From: Glandiceps talaboti
Taxonomy: Eukaryota; Hemichordata; Enteropneusta; Spengelidae
Direction of reading: 5' to 3'
DNA: 42,500 nucleotides
NCBI RefSeq assembly: GCF_964340395.1
Contig: NC_135561.1
Coordinates: 12,682,961-12,725,460 of the forward strand
In this document: positions 1 through 23,110 of the stretch, in pieces
Numbering within the stretch: position 1 is the first letter of the stretch
Layout of the letters: each line of letters opens with the position of its first letter
Notes under the pieces: model-generated
What the model was told of the DNA's origin: nothing
The model's input: the letters and a program-made list of their open reading frames with translations, nothing else
The model's database searches: none
Position numbers and translations under genes: made by a program

Positions 1-639
1 TGAGTAAGAAAACCACCGATATATCAGATTACAGCATTGGCCAATTCACGTCCTATCCTAGACCCTTCTTCAGGCCTGTGGTCTCAGTTACCCAGACTCT
101 CCGCCAAAAGCAGATATCGCTCAGCCCTGAAGTGAGCCATCAACGGCGAGGCTTGGTAACCGACACTACAGGCCGAATGGTGTAATTCACGTGTAAATTG
201 ATGATGCTGTATTTCATCCAATTTCAGAGTTCTGGTTGTGTGGTCGGTGGATTTATTCTACTTCTGACAGCGATATCAGAATGTGCATTTTCTCTACTTA
301 CATTCATCTTCTGTGCAATGGCTGTTTGTAGCTGTCGAAGACCATCATACAGGGTAGGAAATTTTCCACTGAATAGTTCCCTGTAACTCACTACAATGTG
401 TACAGCAGAAATACAGCCTCCACTATTCCCATGCATACACCCTTGGGATACACTGCCAAACACACTAACTCGCTATATGTAATAAACACACATAGTTTTA
501 GTGATCTTAACTGGGGATACTCATGGGCTAACGTTTATAGCACTCATAAATAGGACACATTTATTTAGTTTTATCTTGTAAATTCCGGGTTTAACTAATC
601 AAGTTACAAATTTGTAACCATTTATTTAGCGGAATCCAT
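1..639. other. Non-coding left edge
   Basis: No supported gene. Short overlapping frames on both strands (198-463) have no recognisable domain. A short match to 18.55-18.62 kb marks the left limit of the detectable locus duplication. Confidence 0.5.
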
Positions 640-1330
640 GATTAGGATTGGGATTGTAAATTTTGCTTTTCATTCACAATTATTTTTAATACAAATTTAA
701 AATTCCAATCTACATTGATTCCAGGCTACCATTCAGTATACTTCTCTCTCAAAATCTCTTCTTTAATTATATTCATAATTGCAGTCTGGTCGTCCGTATA
801 TCGTGCATAACAACACAGAACCTCAGCCACTTCTCTCTGGTGTACCCAGTACTCCGGTAATGTCAGGAACGATTGTGGTTGATCCCAGAAGACAAGCGCC
901 CTCACGTGGTCACATGCAAGCAGATGGCAACGGTAGGTTATTGCTATGAAAAGATTGACTTCGTTTGGCAAACCCGAATATAAATGTACAAATACTTCCC
1001 TATCTTATTCCAATATATTTATGCCAACATAAAAAATTGTTCTTGAACTTGGGTTTCAGAAATGGCGATGTGAAATGACGTAAAGACAACCTTACTTTTA
1101 TCAACAAGCTTAAACATGTCACGTGACCAATAATCTTTTTTTGTCTGTCTTGTATTGGCAGCTTTTCAGATGACCACTTTGCCGCCAACCACATTGTCAG
1201 TTGATGGAGCTGCATAGATGGTTTATACTGGGTATACATGTTTACATTAGTCAAAAGCACCTCTAAGCAGTTACACGTACCAAGACGAACATCTATCTGG
1301 AAATTTATGAGATAAAATGAATTAATCTTA
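640..1330. repeat. Spacer duplication, copy 1
   Basis: About 690 bp recur at 18950-19660 with good identity. With the short match near 88 and 18598 (GTTACCCAGACTCTCC) it shows that the gene A and gene B loci derive from a tandem duplication with an offset near 18 kb. It includes the minus-strand open stretch 726-971. Confidence 0.8.
726..971 (-). pseudogene. 81-codon open stretch of unknown origin, probable decayed coding fragment
   Basis: It reads M-P-N-E-V-N-L-F-I ... E-K-Y-T-E-W. The composition looks protein-like (W, C, H, P spread along it), but no family is recognised. The copy near 19015-19270 keeps many of the residues but has a stop in the middle. It could be a fragment of a gene or transposon present before the duplication. 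Confidence 0.3.
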
Positions 1331-1405
1331 ATTGAATGTAAATGTAATATAATAAGTGTTTCTTGTGAAATTGTAGATTTTTTTTTGTTGGATATGTTAT
1401 TATTT

Positions 1406-1409
<4 letters not shown>

Positions 1410-1496
<87 letters not shown>
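1410..1496. repeat. (TA)n microsatellite
   Basis: About 43 TA units without interruption. The paralogous site near 19.73 kb has only a short remnant, so the expansion is recent or was lost there. Confidence 0.97.
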
Positions 1497-1499
<3 letters not shown>

Positions 1500-1892
1500 C
1501 ATCGCACGCCGAATATTACACTTTGTAATTATTATCAATATTTTCCTTAACATTGGATACGCATATCTATGATGTGTAATTGAATATGTAGTACTTACAA
1601 CTAACTTTCAGGTATACATACATAATTTTGACATTTCTCTGTTTAAGTGTACTTGACACCACAATAATATTTTACGAGAAATTTTAAGTTATTATGTCCT
1701 CAATATGTTCACATGCATTAAATTAACTACTACAATTAACAATGCAATGCATTTCTTACAGTCACGAAATTTCTTTATGTTAATTTCCAACTTATACATT
1801 TTAACAAGAACAATAAACAAACTATAACTTAAATGTTAGGTGAAACAATTATAAGAAAATAAGATATTATAGAAAGATACGTCATCGATCGT

Positions 1893-2557
1893 GTAGCCTC
1901 CAGACTCAGTAATTACAGGGTCGGGTAAAATCCCCGGGGTCGGTACCAGTGGTCAGCTCTGGTGGGTGTGTGTGGCCAGTGCTGGAAACCCCAGGCCCCA
2001 TTTTAGACCCACTTTGAACCAAAAATCAATACCCCATTTTAGACCATTACATGTTTTCGAAAGGTGAAATTTAACACTTTCCTTTGGAGGCAACATTTGG
2101 TATGGTTGCACTGCATCAATTAATTCTCGTGTTTGGATCTAATTAGCAAACTTAAGGCAATATAAGGTCAAAGGTCAACAGGTACATGGGTGCACTACTG
2201 AAATTATCGGGGCTGAGGTGAACACCCTCACTCCACCACAGTATCCCAATTTCTTAACAACACAGTGTTCCCTACTTACTCCTCTGAGACCCACTCCTCT
2301 CGTCAGAGCAGAAGTAAATGATTCACTGCACGGTTGTCAGCAGTGACTTATGCTCGACTGATTGGTGGCAGTGGTTGGTAGCGATATGATGCCAAAATCA
2401 GGAAATAATGCAAAATTAGGTATAAAAACAATGAGTGAAAGTATAATGTAAATCTCTCCTAATTCCATTTTTAAAATATGGCGCTCTCTCTGAGAACCGA
2501 TTTATGAAATATCACCGCCTGTAATTTCCCCGGCCTTCCCCGTGATGAGGCTCTCTT
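1893..2557. mobile_element. MITE of the GGGAGCCTTCAGTA family, copy 1
   Basis: The ends GTAGCCTCCAGACTCAGTAATTACAGGG and (inverted) CCGGCCTTCCCCGTGATGAGGCTC form degenerate terminal inverted repeats shared with 4106-4689 and 20132-20442. The right part (CTCTCTGAGAACCGATTTAT) matches the 20.1 kb copy, so that pair predates the locus duplication. No coding capacity. Confidence 0.6.
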
Positions 2558-2813
2558 ACTTGATTAATCAAGGTATGTACATACATGTTGCCTGTCTCTT
2601 TGGGTAGTCATTAAAATTACAACAACACAATATACAAGATGACTATGCTTCTTCTGTTTTGTGATTAACTTCACGTTGTGCACACGTGTCGAAGATGTTC
2701 TCAATGAGAGTGAATGATGATGGGTAATGGTGGTGCATATACATATTAGATGTATCTCATTCATTGATGGTCCGAGGTAGATACTGTAGTTTAAACAAGT
2801 GTATTTGTTACTG

Positions 2814-2815
<2 letters not shown>

Positions 2816-2890
<75 letters not shown>
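2816..2890. repeat. (TA)n microsatellite
   Basis: About 37 TA units immediately upstream of the first leader-exon copy. Confidence 0.97.
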
Positions 2891-2893
<3 letters not shown>

Positions 2894-2897
2894 TTGA

Positions 2898-3051
2898 CTA
2901 CAGGTCACAGTGTTGTTTGGGTCATGAATTATAATGGACTTTGAGCTTCTTCGTCAAAACGCCATTAAGGACACACTCGTTGCACGGCAGCAGTTAGCTA
3001 TCGTGCACATGATTTCCTGCATGCTAAGAACAAACTGACACCCATCCACAG
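2898..3051 (+). promoter_or_regulatory. Second leader-exon copy upstream of gene A
   Basis: It is almost identical to 3903-4049 and has the same CACAG|GTAATC donor. Its upstream frame, from ATG at 2934, runs 34 codons. It is preceded by a (TA)n tract, and a Penelope-like fragment is inserted just after the donor. It could be an alternative first exon or a redundant copy. Confidence 0.42.
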
Positions 3052-3064
3052 GTAATCTCAAATG

Positions 3065-3135
3065 ACCAAAACTATTACGCTCTGCCACTGCGGTATAGAG
3101 CACTGTCTTAGCAGATTGATACTCACCGAGTTATA
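3065..3135 (+). mobile_element. 3' end fragment of a Penelope-like element
   Basis: About 70 bp match, as reverse complement, the 3' end of the element at 9282-11.1 kb (CTGCCACTGCGGTATAGAGC and neighbours). As in that copy, the element end runs straight into a (TA)n tract. It is extremely 5'-truncated. Confidence 0.75.
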
Positions 3136-3285
<150 letters not shown>

Positions 3286-3902
3286 AAACTATTCTCTGCC
3301 CAACGCAATGGCAGCCATACACCGCGTCATTTGTGATAGATAACGACTATGAGGGTCGCTCTTATATCGCCAGTGGACAGGCTACAATCGAGCTAATTAA
3401 AGAAATCACACCGATTTCACTACATCGGATTTTAATCAGATTTAGGTCACAGTGTGATATGCACCGAATTTCTAGGCTTTAATACAGTATTATACACATA
3501 ACATAAAAAATAACACATACCGGAAGTGGCATAAGGGGATTCCCCTGTTCTAAAAACAGTTAGTATTCGTCGTGCCTTGTTTCGCAATTTAACTAATCCA
3601 AAATATTTACTAAATAAGCACCATTTCTTTCGTAATATAAAATTATGACAGGCAGAAAAACTCGTAAACAACCTCACGTTTTTATAAACCTATTGACATG
3701 GGTCTACTTCAAGTATCGTATATTCTCTGGAAAATTATTGGGTTTAAGGCCCGGAGCCGGGGTTTAATAAAGTATACTTGAATGTAACCAACTTAGGATG
3801 AGAATAGTTTCGTCAGAATAATCAGACAGAAACTAAGAATAAATTATTGATTATTACGCGACATTTGGTCAATTCAACGAATCTTGGTACTAAAATATAC
3901 CA

Positions 3903-4049
3903 ACTACAGGTCACAGTGTTGTTTGGGTCGTGAATTATAATGGACTTTGAGCTTCTTCGTCAAAACGCCATTAAGGACACACTCGTTGCACGGCAGTAGT
4001 TAGCTATCGTGCACATGATTTCCTGCATGTTAAGAACAAACTGACACAG
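3903..4049 (+). promoter_or_regulatory. Probable non-coding leader exon of gene A (copy nearest the CDS)
   Basis: A conserved block ends at a consensus donor, CACAG|GTAATC. Related blocks occur at 2898-3051 and, before gene B, at 21146-21301. An ATG (M-D-F-E-L-L-R-Q-N...) opens a short upstream frame that stops after 19 codons here. The position, 0.85 kb upstream of the DED exon acceptor, fits a spliced 5' UTR. The transcription start is not visible. Confidence 0.5.
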
Positions 4050-4105
4050 GTAATCTCAAATGAATTATTTAATTAATTTCATAACCACTTACAGAATTGA
4101 CTTTA

Positions 4106-4689
4106 GGGAGCCTTCACTATTTACAGGGGGCGGGTCGGAGGAATCGGGAGTGGGTCACATTTTACAAACCTGTTCTTGGGGAGGGTCATATTTTGCATTA
4201 CAATGTTTGGGGGACGGTCACATTTTATGATCCGTAGTTTTGAGACCAAATTGAACATTCGATTATGGTCAATTTGTTTTATGTGTTTTGAGATGTAAAA
4301 GTGAGATGAGCACTCAACATTTTTTACGAGTACTTTACATGCCAAAATAAAAAAAATACATATATTGTAGAAAATTGTTTTATAAAACGATGCATTTTGT
4401 TGAGTGTGCCATCTCACCTTATCACTCACACTGTACGTGAATGTTGTTGTTAAAATATGATTGTGATGGTAGCAGAGATGGTGATGATTAATTTGTATGT
4501 ATACATATAATGGAAATATTGATTAACGTTCAGTATATGCAGTTGCCATGGGGATGGTCATGTTTTACAAAATGGGACAAAGGGGAGGGTCACTTTTTAA
4601 AATAGAGAATGGGGGGGAGGTCCTGTTCTACTTAACAGACCATGTGTGATTTGCTCCGGCCCTCCCCCTTGTAAATACTGAAGACTCCC
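4106..4689. mobile_element. MITE of the GGGAGCCTTCAGTA family, copy 2
   Basis: The terminal inverted repeats of about 35 bp are clear: left GGGAGCCTTCACTATTTACA, right the inverse of the same pattern ending GACTCCC. The flanks read TTA, suggesting a 3-bp target duplication of the Harbinger type. The interior is G-rich with repeated GGGTCACATTTTA-like motifs and has no gene. Confidence 0.7.
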
Positions 4690-4909
4690 TTAAAATGTAA
4701 GTTTCCATAATCTGACACATATCGATAGTTTGGGGTGGGCCGATTGGTTACCACGTGTAGTTTCTCTTTCACACATTATCGGACCAGCACATCATTACTT
4801 TAGGATATCACATATGGTCTCGAGTAACTTGATTTTTTAACTATTAGAAAGTTACATTAAAGATCTCAAAATTATCGATCTTCTTTGTCCACTTAGATGA
4901 TCGTACACA

Positions 4910-16648
<11,739 letters not shown>

Positions 16649-17735
16649 TTATTATGTGAAAAGTGGAAATCCTAAAATATGTTTTTCTCACAATTGAGAT
16701 GCTTCATTTCAAAGGTTATTTTCCATTCTAAAATTTGATTTTAAGTCGGCATAATGCATATTGATATGGTTGTTTTCATTGATTGCTAATCTAGTCTTTT
16801 ATAGAAAGTATCCATAACTAGACATACACTCTTTATATTTGTATTTTAAATTAGTAGTTAATATATAATTTATCCATATTTACTACTAACACCAGAACGC
16901 ATAGTATTAGGTGATGTTCTCAATTACTTCATATTTCAAATACTACTAATCCCCTTTCTATGGTTTCTACATTACACAGTGTGTTTTGTTATATTTCTTA
17001 GATTGAATGATTATAAACATACAGGGGATAATTAACATAATGCAAACATAATGTTAGATCTTTTAACATGTGTTTCTTTAGTTTCAGTGATCTCTGCAAG
17101 ATGATACATTATTATTACTGTTTTATGTGTGTATTTAGATTTGTTAGATTCTGTAGAGGTTCTTGCATACTTTTCCTATAACGTCACTGGTATCATTTTA
17201 TTCAACCAGTACTGTAATACAGTTTTTAGTGTTTTGTCAGATTCAATACAAAATAATAAAACAACTCACCTGGAACATAAGAAATATCCCAAGATTACAA
17301 TTGTATTTCTGGAGATATCATCCCAACTTAGGATGAAAAGACACTGTAAATCTCAGTCATCATTATTTTGATAAGACATTTAGAAAGAAGCAAATATTAT
17401 GTTAAATACTGTAATGTATGATGCATAATAATTTCTACACCTCAACAATTGATATCTTTGAAAACCTTTATTTAGTGATTTGCACACTACTCTGTGTTTG
17501 ATAAAGAAATAGTATGGCAATAATGATAAGTAGTTAATAAAAGTGAGCATTCTTTGTATTTGAATTGAATATGTATTGCTTCAGAATAAAAAAATTGAAT
17601 CAGCTTTAAGATGCTTATTGTTATTTATATACACTGTGCCACTCATTGCATTTGGAATTTATATGAAATGTTATGTGCGTGAGTTGGTGTTTGTTTGTTT
17701 GTTTGTTTGTTTGTGTATATGTGTGCGTCTGTGTG
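16649..17735. other. Gene A 3' flank
   Basis: AT-rich, with no further coding sequence supported. AATAAA hexamers occur, for example at 17536-17541, so the transcript may end within this stretch, but none stands out. Confidence 0.4.
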
Positions 17736-18322
17736 TGTATGTATGTATGTATGTATGTATGTATGTATGTATGTATGTATGTATGTATGTATGTATGTAT
17801 GTGTTTTTATGTATGTATGTATGTATGTATGTATGTATGTATGTATGTATGTATGTATGTATGTATGTGTGTATGCATGTATGTATGTATGTATGTATGT
17901 ATGTATGTATGTATGCATGCATGCATGCATGCATGCATGCATGTATGTATGTATGTATGTATGTGTGTGTATGTATGTATGTATGTGTGTATGTGTGTAT
18001 GCATGTATGCATGTATGTATGTATGTATGTATGTATGTATGTATGTATGCATGCATGCATGCATGCATGCATGCATGCATGCATGTATGTATGTATGTAT
18101 GCATGCATGCATGCATGCATGTATGTATGTATGTATGTATGTATGTAATGTATGCATGTATGTATGTATGTATGTATGTATGTATGTATGTATGTATGTA
18201 TGTATGTATGCATGTATGCATGCATGCATGCATGTATGTATGTATGTATGTATGTATGTATGTATGTATGTATGTATGTATGTATGTATGTATGTATGTA
18301 TGTATGTATGCATGCATGCATG
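17736..18322. repeat. Long (TATG)n/(CATG)n microsatellite
   Basis: Nearly 590 bp of TATG units with blocks of CATG and a few GTGT variants. All long open frames here are artefacts of the repeat. It lies in the spacer between the two genes. Confidence 0.97.
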
Positions 18323-18949
18323 TTGATAATGCAGCATTCTAAACTAAACGTCAATAATACTAATGTCACTGTTTGATGACAATCAATTTTCCATCACAAA
18401 AATTATTCTCTTGGGTGAAACTTGCTTAGTAGGTTGGTAACCTGATACAGGACCTGCCAATATTCACTCGACTGAAATATCATAAATAATCGAGTGAGTA
18501 TCATAATTACGATCTATCTTACTGGACTTTTTTGCTGTTTGAGTGGCAATAGCTTCACATCCCGGCCCTCCACACTTCTTCCGGCCGACTAGTGCTGGTT
18601 ACCCAGACTCTCCTCCTAAGCTGGGGCACATAATCAGGATTTATCGATTATAATCACAATCATGATTGGTATTCACAGTAATGATACCTTGAATAATGAC
18701 TGACGTGATTACAAGATGGCGGACAACGTAATCATAGGGGGATCGCGCGCGTAGCTGACCGCAAGTTAGAAATGACGGAAAACATGAAATAAATTATGTT
18801 CGGTGGTTTGGTAATTAGTTATCACAGTAATCATCTTGACGATGTAAAATCAGGAAATGTGTGAAATTTTAAAAGTGTTTACATGAACGTAATCATAATC
18901 ATGATTGAGCATTTTGTTTAAAATCTTGTTTCCAGAAACCAACCACGCC
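18323..18949. other. Spacer between gene A and gene B
   Basis: No gene supported. A short match to positions 60-110 marks the start of the duplicated locus. Alternating TAATCATGATT-like motifs occur at 18640-18910. Confidence 0.5.
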
Positions 18950-19660
18950 CCAGATCTTGCTTTCCAATCACAATTATATTTTATACAAATTTAAAATTCC
19001 AATCTCCTTGGATTCCAGGCTACCATTCAGTACACTTCTCTCAAAATCTCTTCTTTAATTATATTCGTAATTCCAGTCTGGTCGTCCGTATATCGTGCAT
19101 AACAACACAGAACCTCAGCCACTTCTCTCTGGTGTACCCAGTCCTCCGGTTATGTCAGGAACGATTGAGGTTGATCCCAGACGACAAGCGCCCTGACGTG
19201 GTCACATGCAAGCTGATGGCAACGGTAGGTTATTACTATGAAAAGATTGACTTCGTTTGGCAAACCCGAATATAAATGTACAAATACTTCCCTATCTTAT
19301 TTAAATATCAGTATGCCAACAGAAAAGTCATTATTGAACTTGGGTTTCAGAAATGGCTGCATGAAACGATGCAAAGACAACCTTCATACTTTATCAACAA
19401 ACCGTTATACATTGTCACGTCACCATTGGTTTTCTGTCTGTCTTGTATTGGCAGCTTTCCAGATAAACACTTTGCCGCCAACCACATTGTCAGTTGATGG
19501 AGCTGCATAGATGGTCTATGCGGGATATACATGTTTACGTTGGTTATAATATTGGAGACGTAGAAAAGCACCTCCAAGCAGTTTATACACGTACCAAGAC
19601 GTACATCTATCGAGAAAGAGATAGGATGAATTAATCTTAATTGAATGTGAATATGATATA
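18950..19660. repeat. Spacer duplication, copy 2
   Basis: It is the paralog of 640-1330. The minus-strand frame that is open in copy 1 carries a stop here (TTA to TAA change), so that frame is not under shared coding constraint. Confidence 0.8.
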
Positions 19661-20131
19661 ATATAATTATATAAGTGTTTCCTGTGAAATTGTAGATTTA
19701 TTTTGTTGGATATGGTATTATTTGACTAATATATAATTTTATGTAAATCATCACACGCCGAATATTACTCTTTGTAATTCGTTACCAGACTGAGTATTTT
19801 CATTAAATATTGTCTACTTATAATAATGTTATTGAATATTTTTACATAGTATTTACAACTGACTTTCAAGAATACAAAGAAAAGGGATTAATAATTGCAT
19901 AATAATATTTTTATGAGAAATTGTAACTTTTTATGTCCCCAGTAATCAAAAGATTGAATAGGAGGTGGGGTTGGGGCGCCACTAAAATTAAGTTCCAAGT
20001 TTTACTTTAAAAAAAAAGTATTTGGAAAGTTTAACATGAAACGTAATCAAATATAATATTTGTAAATGTCAGGTGAAAACAATTATAAACAAATAAGATA
20101 AGAAAGATACGTCATCATATTCGTTATTTCA

Positions 20132-20442
20132 GGAGCCTTCGGTAATTACAGGGCTGGGTAAAATCAAACCTGGTCTGTTGCGACTCGTGACTCTCCTCGA
20201 TTCCGTTCTTTAATATCTTTTCTCTAAAGAGTGATCCTTCCTCAGGTCAAATATTGGAAATGTACCGGTAAAAATGCTCAGACGGGAAAAGGGACTATAG
20301 TTCAAAAATCAATGGTAAAGGACTTGATCCCACCGTATTGATTTTACAGGAATTTCTAAAATATGTCCCTCTCTGAGAACCGATTTATAAAATACCACAC
20401 CTATAATTTTCCAGGCCTTCCCCTTGTATACTGAAGGCTCCC
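20132..20442. mobile_element. MITE of the GGGAGCCTTCAGTA family, copy 3
   Basis: The ends GGAGCCTTCGGTAATTACAG and ACTGAAGGCTCCC are inverted. It is shorter than the other two copies and is the paralog of the 1893-2557 insertion. Confidence 0.62.
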
Positions 20443-20689
20443 TTGCTTGTGTAATCGAGGTATGTTTATGTATGTTTCCTGTCTCTATAGGAAGTCATTA
20501 AAATCACAACTACGAAATATATGCACAGGATTGTTATGTTTCTTATGTTTTCTGGTTGTGTCTACATTATGTTCTCAATGAGAGTGACTAGTAATTGGTT
20601 ATGATATGATGCATTTACATATTATCATGTGTACATTTACTGATGACATGAAATAGACATGCACAGATTTAGTAAGCAATATTCACCGT

Positions 20690-21145
20690 GTACACATACG
20701 ATAAACAATAGCAAATACCGGAAGTGTCATATAAAGGGGCTTCCCCTGTTCAGAAAGCAGCACGTATTCGCCGTGCCTTGTTTCGCAATTTGACTGATAA
20801 TCCGAAACATTTACTAAATAAGCACCATTTCATGCATAGAATACCAGAAACACGTAAACATGATATATATAAGAGTCATGACAGGGAAAAGAAATACTGT
20901 CCCATGTTTTATAGCACTAATCCTAAATCGTTGACATGTGGCCTACTTGAACACGGTATGATGTATCGTACACGGTACACATACTTTGTCAAAATAAAGT
21001 TGTTTGGGTTTCGTTACACTGGAATATAACCAACTAAGGTAGAGAATGGTGTCTTCGGAATGACCAGACAGAAACTAAGAATAAATTAATTTAGTATCAC
21101 ATGAAATTTAGTCAGTTCAACGAAACTTGGTACTACAATATAGAA
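20690..21145. repeat. Gene B promoter-proximal region, paralogous to 3440-3900
   Basis: It shares CGTGCCTTGTTTCGCAATTT and TTTACTAAATAAGCACCATTTC with gene A upstream sequence. A 101-codon frame here is broken by indels in the paralog, so it is treated as non-coding. Its conservation beside the leader exon suggests promoter content. Confidence 0.5.
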
Positions 21146-21301
21146 ACTACAGGTCACTGTGTTGTTCGGGTCATGGCCATATGAACTTTGAGCTTCTTCT
21201 TCAAAACACCAATGCGGATACACTAGTTGTACGGCGGCAGTTATAGCTATCGTGTACACCAATTCCATGCAGGCTAAAAACAAGCTGATATTCATCCACA
21301 G
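21146..21301 (+). promoter_or_regulatory. Probable leader exon of gene B
   Basis: It is the paralog of the two gene A leader blocks, keeping the CCACAG|GTAATC donor and the short upstream frame (M-N-F-E-L-L-L-Q-N..., 21 codons). It lies 1.6 kb upstream of the gene B DED exon. The body of the short frame is not conserved, which argues for UTR rather than protein. Confidence 0.5.
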
Positions 21302-21429
21302 GTAATCTGAAATACACGAACTATTTAATTTTATAATCAATTACGAAAAAGTGAGTTTCCATAATCCGACAAATTCAATCATTTTATTGGTCCGACTAGT
21401 TGTCACGTACACTATGATGCACGTTTAAG

Positions 21430-22059
21430 CTTTATACGGAAGTACGGCCAACGGAAAGGGGGATACCCACAATACGTTCAATCAAAATTGATTGAACTTT
21501 CCTACTCCCCGTCATGGTCACTTGACTATATAAGTATGACAAGTATAGACTGGGGTGCTTTCTCAAAATCACTAAAACTAATAATGTCAGAACTATATCC
21601 GCTGTCGATACTACAGAAAACAGGAAGAACAACTAAAGTACAGTCCATAGCATGTATATTCCGACATGGATAAAGGCATTTTTTTGTTCAAGTCATAGGT
21701 GTTATGTATGTCGTAGTTGTATTAAAATCTTGTGGACTGTGTACTATTCAATAACACTTATGACAACAATTGAAAACAATTTTGAAAACCCACATATGGG
21801 TGTATGTGGTATGGTGTGTACAGTGTACGGAGTTCACTTTATGATTTGTTGTGGACTTTGAGCTGATGAAATGCTAGCACACACTGTAGCTAGGATCGCA
21901 GTGTTTCACGAGATTTCAACATGATTATTCCAGTTCTTGCCTTTCAAATAGTAAGAACAATACTGCCATGTGTATACCTAAAATTGGATGATGTCATTAT
22001 TAAACAATTAATGAATATATCTATATTCAACAAAAGCTGGAATGAGACTAAATATGACA
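21430..22059. other. Gene B leader intron, extra sequence compared with gene A
   Basis: Similarity to gene A stops near 21420. The rest up to the DED exon is absent from gene A and holds the OTU-like remnant. No other feature recognised. Confidence 0.45.
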
Positions 22060-22240
22060 TTTTGGTGGAGGTTCCTCAACCCGGAAGTATAAGAAACCAA
22101 TGTTTTATGTTGAAAGATATTCTTTCGGACGGTGACTGCTGTTCGTATATGTCTTATTTCATTATGGGTGGGTAAGAAACACGCTAAGCCTTCGGGAAAT
22201 GAGAAGTGATTGAAAGGGCACTAGCAACACAGGTGATAGC
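22060..22240 (+). pseudogene. Possible OTU-like cysteine protease fragment
   Basis: In the frame at 21921-22175, a segment reads PGSIRNQCFMLKDILSDGDC then CSYMSYFIMGG. DGDC followed by a helix ending in G resembles the catalytic D-G-N-C of OTU proteases, which also occur in large DNA transposons. A shifted frame just after gives N-T-L-S-L-R-E-M, where OTUs have H-x-x-L-R-x-x-V. Stops and a frameshift follow. No element ends were seen, and the assignment is weak. Confidence 0.35.
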
Positions 22241-22770
22241 GGTGGACTTTAAAGAACCAATCATTGCCAATACTGCATTGCCATGCTTTATGACGTACTC
22301 AGATAGTGTGAAATGTGTCCTTTGTCAAAGACTTTATTGTTGTAAGCATCGCTGATAGATTTTGTTTCATTTTCTAAAAACCGAAATAAGAAAAACGTAA
22401 ATATTTTGACATAAAATATGGGATAAATAAGAATAAATTAATCCAAAGTTATATCAATGTATGCACAGTTCAATCCAAAATTATAGCAATTCCATAGAAT
22501 AGGGCTGAACACTAGGTATAGTATCAGTCAATTATAGGTGTTAGGTAGTTCGTACCCCGTACACCTCTTATTGATATTGGGATTGTATCGGCTGGTGCAA
22601 ACGTTCATTGCCTCCCTGACCTACCTGGGAAAGTCATATTTGGATGTATCACTGACACAAACCGAGTTCTAGAGTTTATCAGATCAGATTTAGGATGTTC
22701 CTCGATCATTGCTTTCTGTAACATTGTTATCCTTATTCACCAATATACATCTATCAACACTTTGTTCTAG

Positions 22771-23110
22771 TGTCAGACTTCGCACGTCATGGCAGAAGCC
22801 CCAGATCCATCAACCATCTCTCAAATTCGGCCACTTAACATACTGTTCATGGAGCTGGAAAAGGCCTTATCAGAGAAGGAAGTGACAACAATGAAAAACT
22901 TACTTCATGGAACCCAGTTAACAACACAAGAAATGGAGAGAGTTGACAGTGCGACAGAGCTGTTCCAGTGCCTTGAGGCGAAGGGTCACATTAAACCAGA
23001 TAATCTTGACCTAATACTCAATCTGTTAGAGGCCATCAAACGTAGTCCATTGAAGAAACGGGTAATTCAATACCTCGAAGACAATGAATACCGAGAGAGG
23101 CGACAAGAAG
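22771..23110 (+). CDS. Gene B exon: 5' UTR tail plus death effector domain
   Basis: The acceptor is TTTGTTCTAG, then 18 nt of leader and ATG at 22789. The 107 codons encode a DED clearly paralogous to gene A: LNILFMELEKALSEKEV, MKNLL, TELFQCLEAKGHIKPDNLD and LLEAIKRSPL. The consensus G-x-I-x-x-x-N-L segment before helix 5 is intact. The RxDL motif reads R-S-P-L, as in gene A. The donor GAAG|GTGCAT leaves a final G, so the next codons become GGG or GAA. Unspliced reading would add only a few residues before a stop. Confidence 0.88.

Noticed and set aside
17576-18369. Long open frames of up to 232 codons on both strands
   Set aside because: They are translations of TATG/CATG simple repeats (M-Y-V-C or H-T-Y-I), open in several frames at once.
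20724-21029. 101-codon frame M-S-Y-K-G-A-S-P
   Set aside because: The paralogous sequence near 3530-3790 has frame-breaking indels and no open frame, so it is unlikely to be coding; treated as conserved upstream sequence.
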